Shown here piece after piece: positions 7,631 through 15,766 of a DNA stretch of 64,000 nt. The position numbers and the translations under genes are program-made. The notes under the pieces are model-generated. The model searched no databases. It saw nothing but the letters and a program-made list of their open reading frames with translations, and was not told where the DNA came from. Numbering within the stretch: position 1 is the stretch's first letter; every line of letters begins with the position of its first letter. The DNA lies in NCBI GenBank assembly GCA_017405085.1, contig JAFRBB010000012.1:1-64000 (forward strand), given 5' to 3'. The stretch comes from Eubacteriaceae bacterium (lineage in GTDB: Bacteria; Bacillota; Clostridia; Eubacteriales; Eubacteriaceae).

Positions 7631-8721
7631 GACATCACTCCTTTCATTTCAACAAGCAAATCCAAAAGACCGACGGCACACGCGGCTTCCACCACCGGCG
7701 CCGCCCGAAGCACAATGCACGGATCGTGACGGCCTTTGATATGGATATCCGTCTCTGTCATTTCCGCTAAATTCACAGTTCGCTGAGTTTTTGCGATGGA
7801 TGGTGTCGGTTTAAAAGCCACGCGAAAGACAATGGGCATGGCATTGGTGATGCCCCCATTAATGCCGCCATTGTGATTGGTCCGCGTCCTGACCGTCTTG
7901 CCGTCTGTCACAAAAGCGTCATTGGCAAGGGAACCGCGCATGGTCGCGAAATCAAAGCCCGCGCCGAAACTCACCCCCTTCACCGCCGGAATGGCATAGA
8001 GAAGAGAAGCCAGCACCGATTCCACACCGTCAAACATCGGTGAGCCGAGCCCCCCGGGAACCCCCGTCGCGAAGCCTTCAATGACACCGCCGACGCTGTC
8101 TTCTTCCAATGCCGTTTCTTTGATTTCCGCAAGCATCGCCTCTTTTTTGGTCTCATCCGCCAGAGGAAACATGGGATCGGCCGCATGAAAGGTCTCATAG
8201 TCCTCAGGCGTGAGCGTTGTGTCGTCAAAGACACGACCGATGGAGACAATCCGCGAGGAAATGACAAGCCCGGGACATTCGGCCGCGAGCACCTGCTTGC
8301 ACACTGAACCCGCAAACACCAAAGGCGCCGTGAGCCTGCCGGAAAAATGACCGCCGCCGCGATAGTCGCTGTATCCGCCGTACCGCAGCTTTGCTGTATA
8401 ATCGGCATGGCCCGGACGCATGAGATCTTTGGTTCGCGCGTAATCACCGGAACGGGTGTTGCCGTTTCGGATGATGCCGGTCAGCGGCGTTCCCGTGGTT
8501 CGCCCATTAAAAAGGCCGGAGACAATCTCCACCCGGTCAGCTTCCTTTCTCGGCGTGGCCAGCGCTTTTCCGGAAGCGGCGCGCCGCTTCATTTCTTCCT
8601 CAATCAACGTTTCATCGATGGGAACACCGGCCGGAAGGCCGTCTAACGTCGCGCCGATGGCCGGGCCGTGAGACTCTCCGAAAACCGATAGCTTGATGTG
8701 ATTTTGCCAAAATGAACTCAT
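7627..8721 (-). CDS. aroC: chorismate synthase
   Basis: This 364-residue FMN-dependent lyase converts EPSP to chorismate, the last shikimate step. The signatures are FGESHGPAIGATLDGLP at residue 14, RPGHADYTAKLRYG with the following GGGHFSGRLTAP, and RTRTNHNGGINGGITNAMP. GGAGG lies before the ATG, inside the end of aroA, which it overlaps by four bases (ATGA). The riboflavin operon of this window would supply its reduced FMN cofactor, though the two loci are not linked. Confidence 0.97.
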   Translation of the reverse strand: MSSFWQNHIKLSVFGESHGPAIGATLDGLPAGVPIDETLIEEEMKRRAASGKALATPRKEADRVEIVSGLFNGRTTGTPLTGIIRNGNTRSGDYARTKDLMRPGHADYTAKLRYGGYSDYRGGGHFSGRLTAPLVFAGSVCKQVLAAECPGLVISSRIVSIGRVFDDTTLTPEDYETFHAADPMFPLADETKKEAMLAEIKETALEEDSVGGVIEGFATGVPGGLGSPMFDGVESVLASLLYAIPAVKGVSFGAGFDFATMRGSLANDAFVTDGKTVRTRTNHNGGINGGITNAMPIVFRVAFKPTPSIAKTQRTVNLAEMTETDIHIKGRHDPCIVLRAAPVVEAACAVGLLDLLVEMKGVMS

Positions 8722-10001
8722 AACGCCGCGCCTCCGATGGTTTTGTAATCCGAAAAGAAATCAGGATAGGATTTTGCCACAGCCTCCGCGCCGTCAATGA
8801 TCACGGGATGAGCGCACAGGGACGCCGCCGCCGTCATGGCCATGACGATGCGATGATCGTTGTAAGCATCGACCTTTCCTCCGAAAAGCGGTTTCCCGCC
8901 GTCAATGCGCACACTATCCGCGTCCGATTGAATGGTGGCTCCCAATCGACTGAGGGTATCGGTTACCGCGGCCAGTCTATCCGATTCTTTCAGACGAAGG
9001 CGCCCGGCGCCCACAATGCGCGTCGTGCCCTTCGCGGCGGCGCCGATGACCGCGAGAATCGGCACCAAATCGGGGCAGGCCGACGCATCGATGTCGATAC
9101 CCCGTAAATCCGAGGCCGAGACAAACAGTCCCCTTTTTGTGTAAGCGAGCCGTCCGCCCATTTGTCTTAAGATGTCCACAATCACCCGGTCTCCCTGAAC
9201 ATCATCGGGTCGGAGACCGGTGAGATGCAAAGCGCCGCCGAAGGATGCCATCGCCGCGAAAAACGCTGCTTGAGACCAATCCCCGGGAACCGTGAGACAC
9301 GCTCTTTGATAGCGCTGTCCGCCGGAAATGATAAACCGTCTGTGCCCGTCACAGTCCACGCGTACGCCGAAGGCAGCCATGACATCAAGGGTAATGTCCA
9401 CATAGGGCGCCGACTCCAATGGGCCGTCGATGATAATTTCAGAATTCCCTCGGACAAGAGGAAGCGCCAGCAAAAGGCCCGTCACAAATTGCGAAGACAC
9501 ATCGCCTGGAAGATGATAAACACCGTGCTCTAATTTCCCGGAAAGCGTCAAAGGCAGCTCCGTCTTTGAATCCGGTTTGGTAAGCGTCAGCGTCGTGCCC
9601 GCAAAAGCATCGTGATACGGCCCCAAAGGGCGCTCGGGAAGTCTTCCCCGCCCGATAAATTGGGTGTCCTTGGCGTCAAGACCGGCAATGGGGATCAAAA
9701 ACCGAAGGGTCGAACCCGACTCTAGGCAATCGATGGTTTTTCCAGCGGCTTTCGGCATGGCGCATCCGACAATCGACAGCTTAAAAAGCCCTCTCGGCTG
9801 CCGGGTATAGGAAATTTTCGCGCCTAAAGCTTCGCAGGCCGAGACCGTCGCGCGAATATCATCCGAAAGCAACACACCTCTGATCGTCGAAGTTCCTTCC
9901 GAAAGGGCCGCCGCGATAATCATCCGATGGCTCACACTTTTGGAAGGCGGCATGGCAAGGCTGCCGGAAACCCGGCAAGGCAAAATTTTTTTCGTGCTCA
10001 T
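8718..10001 (-). CDS. aroA: 3-phosphoshikimate 1-carboxyvinyltransferase (EPSP synthase)
   Basis: This 427-residue enzyme transfers enolpyruvate from PEP to shikimate-3-phosphate. Motifs are PPSKSVSHRMIIAAAL near residue 18, CLESGSTLRFLIP near residue 88 (the PEP-binding loop, in a form lacking the usual NSGT spelling), GDVSSQFVTGLLLALP, RLKESDRLAAV and DHRIVMAM. AAGGA lies before the ATG, nine bases after aroB. It is followed by aroC in a four-base overlap. Confidence 0.97.
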   Translation of the reverse strand: MSTKKILPCRVSGSLAMPPSKSVSHRMIIAAALSEGTSTIRGVLLSDDIRATVSACEALGAKISYTRQPRGLFKLSIVGCAMPKAAGKTIDCLESGSTLRFLIPIAGLDAKDTQFIGRGRLPERPLGPYHDAFAGTTLTLTKPDSKTELPLTLSGKLEHGVYHLPGDVSSQFVTGLLLALPLVRGNSEIIIDGPLESAPYVDITLDVMAAFGVRVDCDGHRRFIISGGQRYQRACLTVPGDWSQAAFFAAMASFGGALHLTGLRPDDVQGDRVIVDILRQMGGRLAYTKRGLFVSASDLRGIDIDASACPDLVPILAVIGAAAKGTTRIVGAGRLRLKESDRLAAVTDTLSRLGATIQSDADSVRIDGGKPLFGGKVDAYNDHRIVMAMTAAASLCAHPVIIDGAEAVAKSYPDFFSDYKTIGGAAL

Positions 10002-10010
10002 AAATCGTCC

Positions 10011-11078
10011 TTACGTGAAAAGCTGAAGGGCCTTATCCTTGTGAACCCGGACGATTTCAGCAACGCCGATTTTCGGAATCACGCAGACATTCAAAATATC
10101 TCCTTCGAATTTCTTATCGTTATTTAAGATGCTTTTGATTCGTTCGGTGTCCATCTCCGGCAAATCTTTCGGTAAACCATAGGTGTCCAGTAAAACGGCG
10201 AGATTTTTGAGGTTTTCTTCCGGCGTGATGCCTTCGCGCACCGACATCCGCGTGATGTTGTACATGCCGATGGCCACGGCTTCACCGTGGGTATAAGTCC
10301 CGTAATCAAAATAGGTTTCGATCACATGGCCGATGGTGTGCCCGAAATTCAAAATGCGGCGCACCCCGGATTCTCTTTCGTCTTCCTCCACCACATTGCG
10401 CTTTATTTGAAGACATTTTGTGACAATGTCCTCCATATCATCAAGGAGGTCCTCCTGATATTCATAACCCATCAACCGGACAAAAAGTTTGGATGAGCTG
10501 ATGCAGCCGTATTTGATCACCTCGCCCATGCCGTCCATGAGAAAATGATCGTCAAGGGTTTTCAAATATTCCGGATCCACCAAAACGGCCTTGGCCGGGT
10601 AGAATGCGCCGACCAGATTTTTGCCGACGGACAGGTCAACCCCTGTTTTACCGCCAACGGAGCTGTCCACTTGAGCTATCAGCGAGGTGGGCACCTGATA
10701 AAAATCAATCCCGCGCATATAAGTGGCAGCGGCAAAACCAGCGATATCCCCGACGACGCCGCCGCCGAGGGCAATGATGGCATCGGCCCGGGTCACGCCG
10801 TATTCCGAAAGCTCATAATAAATGTGTTCGAGGGTGGATAAATTCTTCGACTGTTCGCCGGGTTCGAGAACAATGGAAAAAACCGCCGCCCCAAAAGATT
10901 TCAGCTGCTTCTTAAGCGAAACCAGATGATGCTTGGCGACATTGCGATCGGTAATGATAACCATGTTGCGATAGGCGCCGAAGAATTGATCCATTTCAAA
11001 AAGGCGATCCTTCAAGCCATTTTCAATCAGAATTTGCGTGTTATCGGTGTGTTGTGTTTTACAGGTTAATTTTCTCAT
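10011..11078 (-). CDS. aroB: 3-dehydroquinate synthase
   Basis: This 355-residue NAD- and zinc-dependent enzyme makes 3-dehydroquinate from DAHP. The family core is clear: ALGGGVVGDIAGFAAATYMR, then VPTSLIAQVDSSVGGKTGVD, then the metal-ligand helix RILNFGHTIGHVIE and HGEAVAIGM. AAAGG precedes the ATG by about 12 bases. It is the first recognisable gene of the aroB-aroA-aroC-chorismate mutase operon; DAHP synthase, dehydroquinase, shikimate dehydrogenase and shikimate kinase are not in the window. Confidence 0.97.
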   Translation of the reverse strand: MRKLTCKTQHTDNTQILIENGLKDRLFEMDQFFGAYRNMVIITDRNVAKHHLVSLKKQLKSFGAAVFSIVLEPGEQSKNLSTLEHIYYELSEYGVTRADAIIALGGGVVGDIAGFAAATYMRGIDFYQVPTSLIAQVDSSVGGKTGVDLSVGKNLVGAFYPAKAVLVDPEYLKTLDDHFLMDGMGEVIKYGCISSSKLFVRLMGYEYQEDLLDDMEDIVTKCLQIKRNVVEEDERESGVRRILNFGHTIGHVIETYFDYGTYTHGEAVAIGMYNITRMSVREGITPEENLKNLAVLLDTYGLPKDLPEMDTERIKSILNNDKKFEGDILNVCVIPKIGVAEIVRVHKDKALQLFT

Positions 11079-11437
11079 GCTTTTGATAAACCTTTCTCTT
11101 TATGCATATCATGAATCGAAAAATCACCGTCTCCGATCCGGTTATTCGGTGCGTTGATCAGTGGCACCAGGATTCCGGGGGATTCGCTTTCATCGATTAC
11201 CGCCCACAAAGCGCGGCATTCAAACGAAACAGAGAAATCACCCGACGAAATCAAAAATTGCAAATGCACCGAGTGAGAACATCTCGTTAAACTGTTTGCT
11301 TTTTTAATTAAGCCAAGAAACGTTTTCCACCGTCAATGCACCGGAAATCGTGATGATTCCTTGAATTTACAAGGTGAATGTCAATTTATATTTTAGGTGA
11401 TTATAAGAACTTTTTCAAGAGAATGTGACGAAAACTA
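11079..11437. other. intergenic region between aro operon and MarR-like gene
   Basis: No convincing gene. A 64-codon minus-strand frame (11075-11269) ends in an ATGA overlap with aroB but lacks a ribosome site and family resemblance. A perfect dyad CCTTG-aattta-CAAGG lies near 11363-11378, and its CCTTGTAAA half reappears at the promoter of the MarR-like gene. No T-box or other riboswitch core was recognised upstream of the aro genes. Confidence 0.4.
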
Positions 11438-11466
11438 TTGCATCAAAACAAAAAACCTTGTAAAAT
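11438..11466 (+). promoter_or_regulatory. promoter with overlapping operator-like dyad
   Basis: TTGCAT (11438-11443), a 17-base spacer and TAAAAT (11461-11466) form a good sigma-A promoter. TGTAAA-atg-TTTACA spans the -10 box, the position expected for an autoregulatory operator; that binding is inference. The transcript would lead into the MarR-like gene. Confidence 0.65.
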
Positions 11467-11531
11467 GTTTACAGGCTTATCATCTCATTGATAAATAGAC
11501 ACACAGTTAAACAAATAAGGACGGTAAACCC

Positions 11532-12377
11532 ATGAAAAAAGACAAAAGCAAAAAAGACAAAACCAAGAAAGACAAAAAGAAAAAGAAAAAACAATCGGAC
11601 ATTGCTGAATTGTTAGAAACCGCGCTGGTCGAGGAAGTCGAAGCGGCTCTTGGCAAAAAAGATAAAAAGAAAAAGAAAAGCAAAAAAAAGGATATGGCTA
11701 AAGCCGCTCCCGCCAAAGCAAAAGCAAACGAAAAATTAGTAAAAGCCAAAAAAAGCACCGGCAAATCGACTAAAACCGTTGATGAACCAAAACCTGAAGC
11801 GGATGTCATCGCCAAACCCGAAAGCGAAGAAAAGAAAATCGCCGCGCCCAAACGCGCAGCCCGTAAACCAGCAGCGCGCAAAAAAACGGCCGCAGCCAAA
11901 CCGCCCGTTCGACGGGCAAAACCCGAAGCCGCGCCCTCTGTCGATGAAGATGCCCCCACAGACATCACATCTCTTATCGCCGCCGCTTCCGATACCCTCT
12001 ATGCTTTCTTTTCCGAGCCTTATGTGTTAGAAGACGGTAGCACTTTAAGTCCTGCCGAAGCGCGCACCTTAAGCTTTACCTGCGATCAGGGCGGTGTCAC
12101 CCTCACCATGATCGCTGCCGACAGCGGCGCCACCAAAAGCGCCGTCACCAAGCCCGTCAATCGATTGGTTGACAAAAACATGCTCGTCCGCAAGCCAATG
12201 CCCGGCAACGGCCGTGAAAAACTCATCGTCGCCACCGATAAAGGTTTATTGGCGCTGAAAGAAATGAAAGTGCTCAAAAGTAAACGTCTCGCCAAATTGG
12301 CAGAACTTGAAGCGTCAATGGACAAAGCGCAAATCGAGGTGGTCAAAGCCTATTTGGAAGCCCTGTTCACCTTATGA
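11532..12377 (+). CDS. MarR-like winged-helix protein with histone-H1-like Lys/Ala-rich tail
   Basis: The 281-residue protein has two parts. Residues 1 to about 135 are low complexity: runs of Lys (KKDKKKKKK, KKDKKKKKSKKK), then Lys/Ala/Pro-rich sequence (AAPKRAARKPAARKKTAAAK) like the C-terminal tails of histone H1-like bacterial proteins. Residues about 145-281 look like a MarR winged helix, with LSFTCDQGGVTLTMIAAD, the recognition helix TKSAVTKPVNRLVDKNMLVRK and a wing ending LIVATDKGLLAL. GGACGG lies nine bases before the ATG. It is monocistronic between a strong promoter and a terminator. It may bind DNA nonspecifically through the tail and specifically through the winged helix; both are inference. 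Such a fusion is unusual. Confidence 0.75.
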   Translation: MKKDKSKKDKTKKDKKKKKKQSDIAELLETALVEEVEAALGKKDKKKKKSKKKDMAKAAPAKAKANEKLVKAKKSTGKSTKTVDEPKPEADVIAKPESEEKKIAAPKRAARKPAARKKTAAAKPPVRRAKPEAAPSVDEDAPTDITSLIAAASDTLYAFFSEPYVLEDGSTLSPAEARTLSFTCDQGGVTLTMIAADSGATKSAVTKPVNRLVDKNMLVRKPMPGNGREKLIVATDKGLLALKEMKVLKSKRLAKLAELEASMDKAQIEVVKAYLEALFTL

Positions 12378-12407
12378 TAGGCGACGCAAAACCGAAACGC
12401 TGAAGAA

Positions 12408-12536
12408 CTCCTCAGTCGCCATCGGCGACAGCTCCCCTAATTTAGGGGAACCTTTTGTTCTCATCAAGTTTACAAAAGCCCCCAAAACCCATCCCTAAAA
12501 ACAAAAATAAGAAACTCAGGACTAGCCTGAGTTTTT
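12408..12536. repeat. dispersed palindromic repeat, copy A
   Basis: The order of parts is a short hairpin (CGCCatcGGCG), the palindrome TCCCCTAA-t-TTAGGGGA (12433-12449), a conserved TTACAAAAGC stretch, an A-rich segment, and a terminal hairpin (AACTCAGG/CCTGAGTT). Copy B at 12632-12762 has the same parts in the same order with different hairpin sequences. Confidence 0.6.
12512..12536 (+). terminator. rho-independent terminator after the MarR-like gene
   Basis: AACTCAGG (12513-12520), a five-base loop and CCTGAGTT are followed by five T. It also forms the 3' hairpin of repeat copy A. Confidence 0.7.
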
Positions 12537-12631
12537 GATTTTAGAAGAGCCGACTGCAAGCAATCTGACCAAAAAAGAATAGCGAACAACTCACACAAAG
12601 GATAAATTCTCGCTAGCTGTTCACAGAAGAA

Positions 12632-12762
12632 CCCTTCCGTCATCTCGCTAAAGCGAGATGCCACCTCCCCTAATTTAGGGGAGGCAATGTGCTCAGCGAG
12701 GTTACAAAAGCTCCTAAAGCCCGACCCAAAATCAAAAAAAGAAATCCGGCAAGGCCGGATTT
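12632..12762. repeat. dispersed palindromic repeat, copy B
   Basis: It has CATCTCGCT-aa-AGCGAGATG, then the perfect palindrome CCTCCCCTAA-t-TTAGGGGAGG (12664-12684), then GTTACAAAAGC, an A-rich run and the hairpin GAAATCCGGC/GCCGGATTTC. The layout matches copy A. Hairpins of this kind recur in many Clostridia genomes (recollection, not a search). Confidence 0.6.
12733..12762 (-). terminator. terminator for the sortase unit
   Basis: GAAATCCGGC and GCCGGATTTC (10-bp stem, three-base loop) are followed on the minus strand by seven T. It lies about 210 bases beyond the sortase stop; the repeat at 12784-12952 sits between them. Confidence 0.6.
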
Positions 12763-12783
12763 CAACCAGAATTATTCATTATT

Positions 12784-12952
12784 TGAGCGATAAGCTCTTG
12801 TCAAACGGCCGTATGGGCAATGAGCTTGCTCATCAGAACATACGGACATTTGACAAGGCAACGGACATGAGCATATAGCGCGGTAGCGCGGGTGCGAATG
12901 GACGCCGAATTGCGAGAATGCGAAGCATGAAGCAATTCGGACTTATCGCTCA
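12784..12952. mobile_element. 169-bp MITE-like element with 11-bp terminal inverted repeats
   Basis: TGAGCGATAAG (12784-12794) and its exact reverse complement CTTATCGCTCA (12942-12952) bound the element. Inside are nested inverted repeats (TTGTCAAA/TTTGACAA, CGTATG/CATACG) and a copy of the 127-bp unit seen at 1803-2148. It has no coding capacity and no transposase. No clear target duplication was found. It is probably non-autonomous, mobilised in trans, or a spreading palindromic repeat. Confidence 0.6.
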
Positions 12953-12971
12953 GTTCCTTAAATATTAATCA

Positions 12972-13721
12972 TTAATTCATCCGCCGGGCAACAATGGCCA
13001 GTCTCCCATCCTCAAATTCCACTTCTTCGGTACAGGTGGATAACGTCAAAATTTGATCCCCGGGAGCAACACTCACCCCGGTATCAATGACGCTGTTCTT
13101 TCGGATATTGTCATAATAGGCCATAAATTCCGCTTCATTAGAAAAATCGGGACGGCGATAATCCATCCAGCTTTCCACCCGGAGCACCGAGAAGATTTCA
13201 TAATCGGCGTTACCTCCCCGTTCGGGCGGCAGATTGTAATGAATGATTTTGTGACCCGCGTAAAATTTGGGATCATCAACATAGTTGTGCAAATCGTCAA
13301 ACATCACGTGAATGCCGCTGTTTTGATTAAACACCGAGTGGCCGTAAAGCACGGCGTTACGACTCATGGGGTCCCATTTAAAATCGCAGTCCAAAAAAAC
13401 CGTTCCCCGTTCATCAACTTGATTATAAAAATTATAATTCAGATAATAGGCGTTGTCCGTGCCCTGCACCACCGGCGTGTCAATGTTCGATCCGTCGATT
13501 TTAAGCCAGCCCACGGTTTGAGGATTGGTTTTTTTAAGCTCTTCCCAATTGGTGCCGCCGCCGGAAGTCATCCGTAAAATCGGCTCATTGTTGGGAAATA
13601 ATTCACGGTAAGCAATGGCGCCGGCCACGCCTAACAGCGCGATCACCACGAGAATAATCACAATGTCGATGATGATTTGTCCCGCCGAGCGTTTCTTTTT
13701 TTCTTTTGTTTGATTTGCCAT
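12972..13721 (-). CDS. class B sortase
   Basis: This membrane-anchored cysteine transpeptidase of 249 residues has a Lys-rich N-terminus and a single membrane helix (IIIDIVIILVVIALLGVAGA), then the sortase beta-barrel. The active site is complete: His128 in VLYGHSVF, Cys230 in LTLSTC and Arg240 in GRLAIVARR. ATG at 13721 is preferred because GGAG lies seven bases away; a GTG six bases earlier is too close to it. It would attach a surface protein to peptidoglycan, but no LPXTG- or NPQTN-type substrate is encoded nearby. It starts two bases after the HAD phosphatase gene, so the two share a transcript. Confidence 0.93.
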   Translation of the reverse strand: MANQTKEKKKRSAGQIIIDIVIILVVIALLGVAGAIAYRELFPNNEPILRMTSGGGTNWEELKKTNPQTVGWLKIDGSNIDTPVVQGTDNAYYLNYNFYNQVDERGTVFLDCDFKWDPMSRNAVLYGHSVFNQNSGIHVMFDDLHNYVDDPKFYAGHKIIHYNLPPERGGNADYEIFSVLRVESWMDYRRPDFSNEAEFMAYYDNIRKNSVIDTGVSVAPGDQILTLSTCTEEVEFEDGRLAIVARRMN

Positions 13722-13723
13722 GT

Positions 13724-14395
13724 TCACACTCCAATAAACTTGAGTAACGCGTCATAAGTATTCGCGATACAGACCGGGTTTTCCGCGCTGAGTTCCGCGG
13801 GAGAACCATTGCCCCAACTCACGCCTGCGCCGTCAATGCCGGCCTCCCGCGCCCCGGAAATATCCGTTGCCCGGTCTCCCACCATCAATACGCCTTTTTT
13901 GGAGTCGTCATCCGCGATGTCAAAGCGTTTCAGATAAGTATTGATGATGTCCACCTTACATGTACGGCCGAATTCGGGCTCCGGCATATAACCGACCACA
14001 TCCTCGGCGGAAAGGCCGATCTTTCCTCGAAGAACAATGGGCTCGGCGCAGTCGTGCCCTTTGTTGGTGCAGACGCCGACGCGAATTCCCGCGGCCTTCA
14101 GTCTCGCCACAGCTTTCGCGGTGCCGTCAAAAAAGGGGTCGGTAAACATCACGCCGTTGTCCTTGTATTCTTCAAGATAATAGGCGCGGCCCCGTTTGGC
14201 ATCCTCCCGGGAGAAACCAAAGGTGTCCACCAATAAATCCTCCAGAGGCGGGCCAATAAACGGTTCGACCTCATCAATGTGCGGATTGGGATAGTCCAGC
14301 CGCGAAAGCGCCGTCTCAAAACAATGCCAAAATCCGTTTTTGGAATCGAGCAGCGTCCCGTCCAGATCGAAAATAACGGTATGGTATTTTCCCAT
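13724..14395 (-). CDS. HAD-family hydrolase, phosphoglycolate phosphatase-like
   Basis: This 223-residue protein has all four HAD motifs: nucleophile FDLDGTLLDSKNG at residue 9, the threonine motif VGVCTNKG, a downstream Lys, and VLMVGDRATDISGAREAG. The helical cap between motifs I and II places it with the PGP/PpaX/beta-phosphoglucomutase group. GGAG precedes the ATG. It is the first gene of a two-gene operon with the class B sortase, whose start follows its stop by two bases. The substrate is unknown; the linkage to sortase may be only co-transcription. Confidence 0.88.
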   Translation of the reverse strand: MGKYHTVIFDLDGTLLDSKNGFWHCFETALSRLDYPNPHIDEVEPFIGPPLEDLLVDTFGFSREDAKRGRAYYLEEYKDNGVMFTDPFFDGTAKAVARLKAAGIRVGVCTNKGHDCAEPIVLRGKIGLSAEDVVGYMPEPEFGRTCKVDIINTYLKRFDIADDDSKKGVLMVGDRATDISGAREAGIDGAGVSWGNGSPAELSAENPVCIANTYDALLKFIGV

Positions 14396-14424
14396 ATTCT
14401 TCTCCTGTGTCCTTTGTTTTTTCT

Positions 14425-14453
14425 ATTATAGACTAATCCTCCGCTTTTCGCAA
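14425..14453 (-). promoter_or_regulatory. promoter for the HAD-sortase operon
   Basis: Read on the minus strand: TTGCGA (14453-14448), a 17-base spacer and TATAAT (14430-14425). It lies 30 bases before the HAD start codon. Confidence 0.7.
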
Positions 14454-14579
14454 TTCACTAAAATGAATTGTGCCCGATCAGTCCGTCACGTCAAAAATCA
14501 ATGAGCTAAGATTTCAAAATACCTCTTGATGATTTTTCCAAAAAACACAGCAAAAGCGCCGGGGCTTTTATACACTTTT

Positions 14580-14803
14580 AAAGCGCGGTCATCACACCAT
14601 AGTTAAGGCGTTAAGTAAAGCGGAACCCGCCATCTGCGCTTGCCGGGATCAACGGACAAATGATATCCCGCGGAAAAAGCATAGGCAAAGCGCGAAATTG
14701 CCGTCAATTTCAAATTTTATAACAAATCCCTATCGTTTATTCTCATTTTATATTATACTAAGATAGTTATCATTATCTCATGAGGCACAAGCGTAGCGCC
14801 TCA
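14580..14803 (+). promoter_or_regulatory. upstream region of the second cysteine synthase gene with dyads
   Basis: Two inverted repeats stand out. CGGGAT and ATCCCG flank about 15 bases near 14643-14670. GAAATTG-ccgt-CAATTTC (14694-14711) is perfect and lies 43 bases before TATACT (14754-14759), the likely -10 box; a matching -35 is weak. TGAGGC/GCCTCA forms a small hairpin in the untranslated leader (about 14779-14803). The dyads are candidate operators; no regulator can be named. Confidence 0.35.
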
Positions 14804-14827
14804 CCGAATCGGAAAGGACAATTCACC

Positions 14828-15745
14828 ATGGCCGATAGCCAAAACGCAATCGCAAATTCCATATTAGATACCATCGGATCCACCCCGATGATCAGACTGC
14901 ACAGACTGAATCCCAATCCCGCAGTCGATCTTCTCGCCAAAGTGGAGGGCTTTAACCCCACAGGCAGCATCAAAGACCGCATTGCCCTCAAAATGATCGA
15001 GAACGCCGTTGAAACCGGCGAACTGACCCCCGGCAAAACCATCATCGAACCCACCAGCGGCAACACCGGCATCGGGCTTGCCATGGTCGGCGCCCTGATG
15101 GGATACCCTGTCGAAATTGTCATGAGCGCGTCGGTTTCCGTCGAACGACGGGAAATGATCAGCGCTTTCGGTGCGAAAGTCACCTTGACCGCAGCCGACG
15201 AGGGTACCGACGGCGCCATTCGCTATGTGCGCGAACGCCTCGCGGAAAATCCCGACGCCTACTACAACCCTAATCAATTCGGCAACGATTTTAACAAACT
15301 CGCTCACCTTGCCACCGCCGAAGAAATCTGGAATCAGACCGGCGGAAAAATCACCCATCTGGTGGCCTCTCTCGGCACCTCCGGCACTTTGATGGGCTTG
15401 GGTCTTGGCCTTCACACCCATAATCCCGACATTCAAATCATCGAAGCCCAACCCGAAATGCACCACGGCATTCAGGGACTGAAAAACATGAACGAAGCCA
15501 TTGTCCCCGATATTTACGACCCCGATGCCGTCGACCGTCATATCATCGTCGAAACCGAACCCGCCTATGAATGCGCTCGCCGCATTGTCCGTGAGGAAGG
15601 CATCTTCGTCGGCATGAGCAGCGGCGCCGCGCTTTACGCCGCCGAACAAATTGCCGCGGAGCTCGATCATGGGTGTGTGGTTGTCATTTTCCCCGACCGC
15701 GGAGAAAAGTATCTCAGCACGGCATTGTTTGAGATCAACGAATAA
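14828..15745 (+). CDS. cysK: cysteine synthase paralogue
   Basis: This 305-residue PLP fold-type II beta-replacing enzyme has Lys49 in NPTGSIKDRIALKMI as the cofactor lysine. It has [29 protein letters not shown] and PDRGEKYLSTALF. The start is placed at 14828 because AAAGGA lies ten bases before it; an in-frame ATG upstream has no such site. It differs from the other copy at the phosphate loop (SLGTSGT against GVGTGGT) and in the 220s region (EAQPEMHHGIQGLK), which resembles CysM-like or dual-specificity enzymes. Unlike the first copy it stands alone with its own upstream dyads, so the two are probably regulated differently. Confidence 0.92.
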   Translation: MADSQNAIANSILDTIGSTPMIRLHRLNPNPAVDLLAKVEGFNPTGSIKDRIALKMIENAVETGELTPGKTIIEPTSGNTGIGLAMVGALMGYPVEIVMSASVSVERREMISAFGAKVTLTAADEGTDGAIRYVRERLAENPDAYYNPNQFGNDFNKLAHLATAEEIWNQTGGKITHLVASLGTSGTLMGLGLGLHTHNPDIQIIEAQPEMHHGIQGLKNMNEAIVPDIYDPDAVDRHIIVETEPAYECARRIVREEGIFVGMSSGAALYAAEQIAAELDHGCVVVIFPDRGEKYLSTALFEINE

Positions 15746-15766
15746 TATAATTGAAAAATCGTTCTT

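Noticed and set aside
11075-11269. 64-codon minus-strand frame overlapping aroB by ATGA
   Set aside because: The overlap resembles the rest of the aro operon, but there is no ribosome site before its start and no recognisable motif.
13053-13577. 174-codon plus-strand frame opposite the sortase
   Set aside because: The minus strand encodes a sortase with a full catalytic triad; the antisense frame has no family motif.
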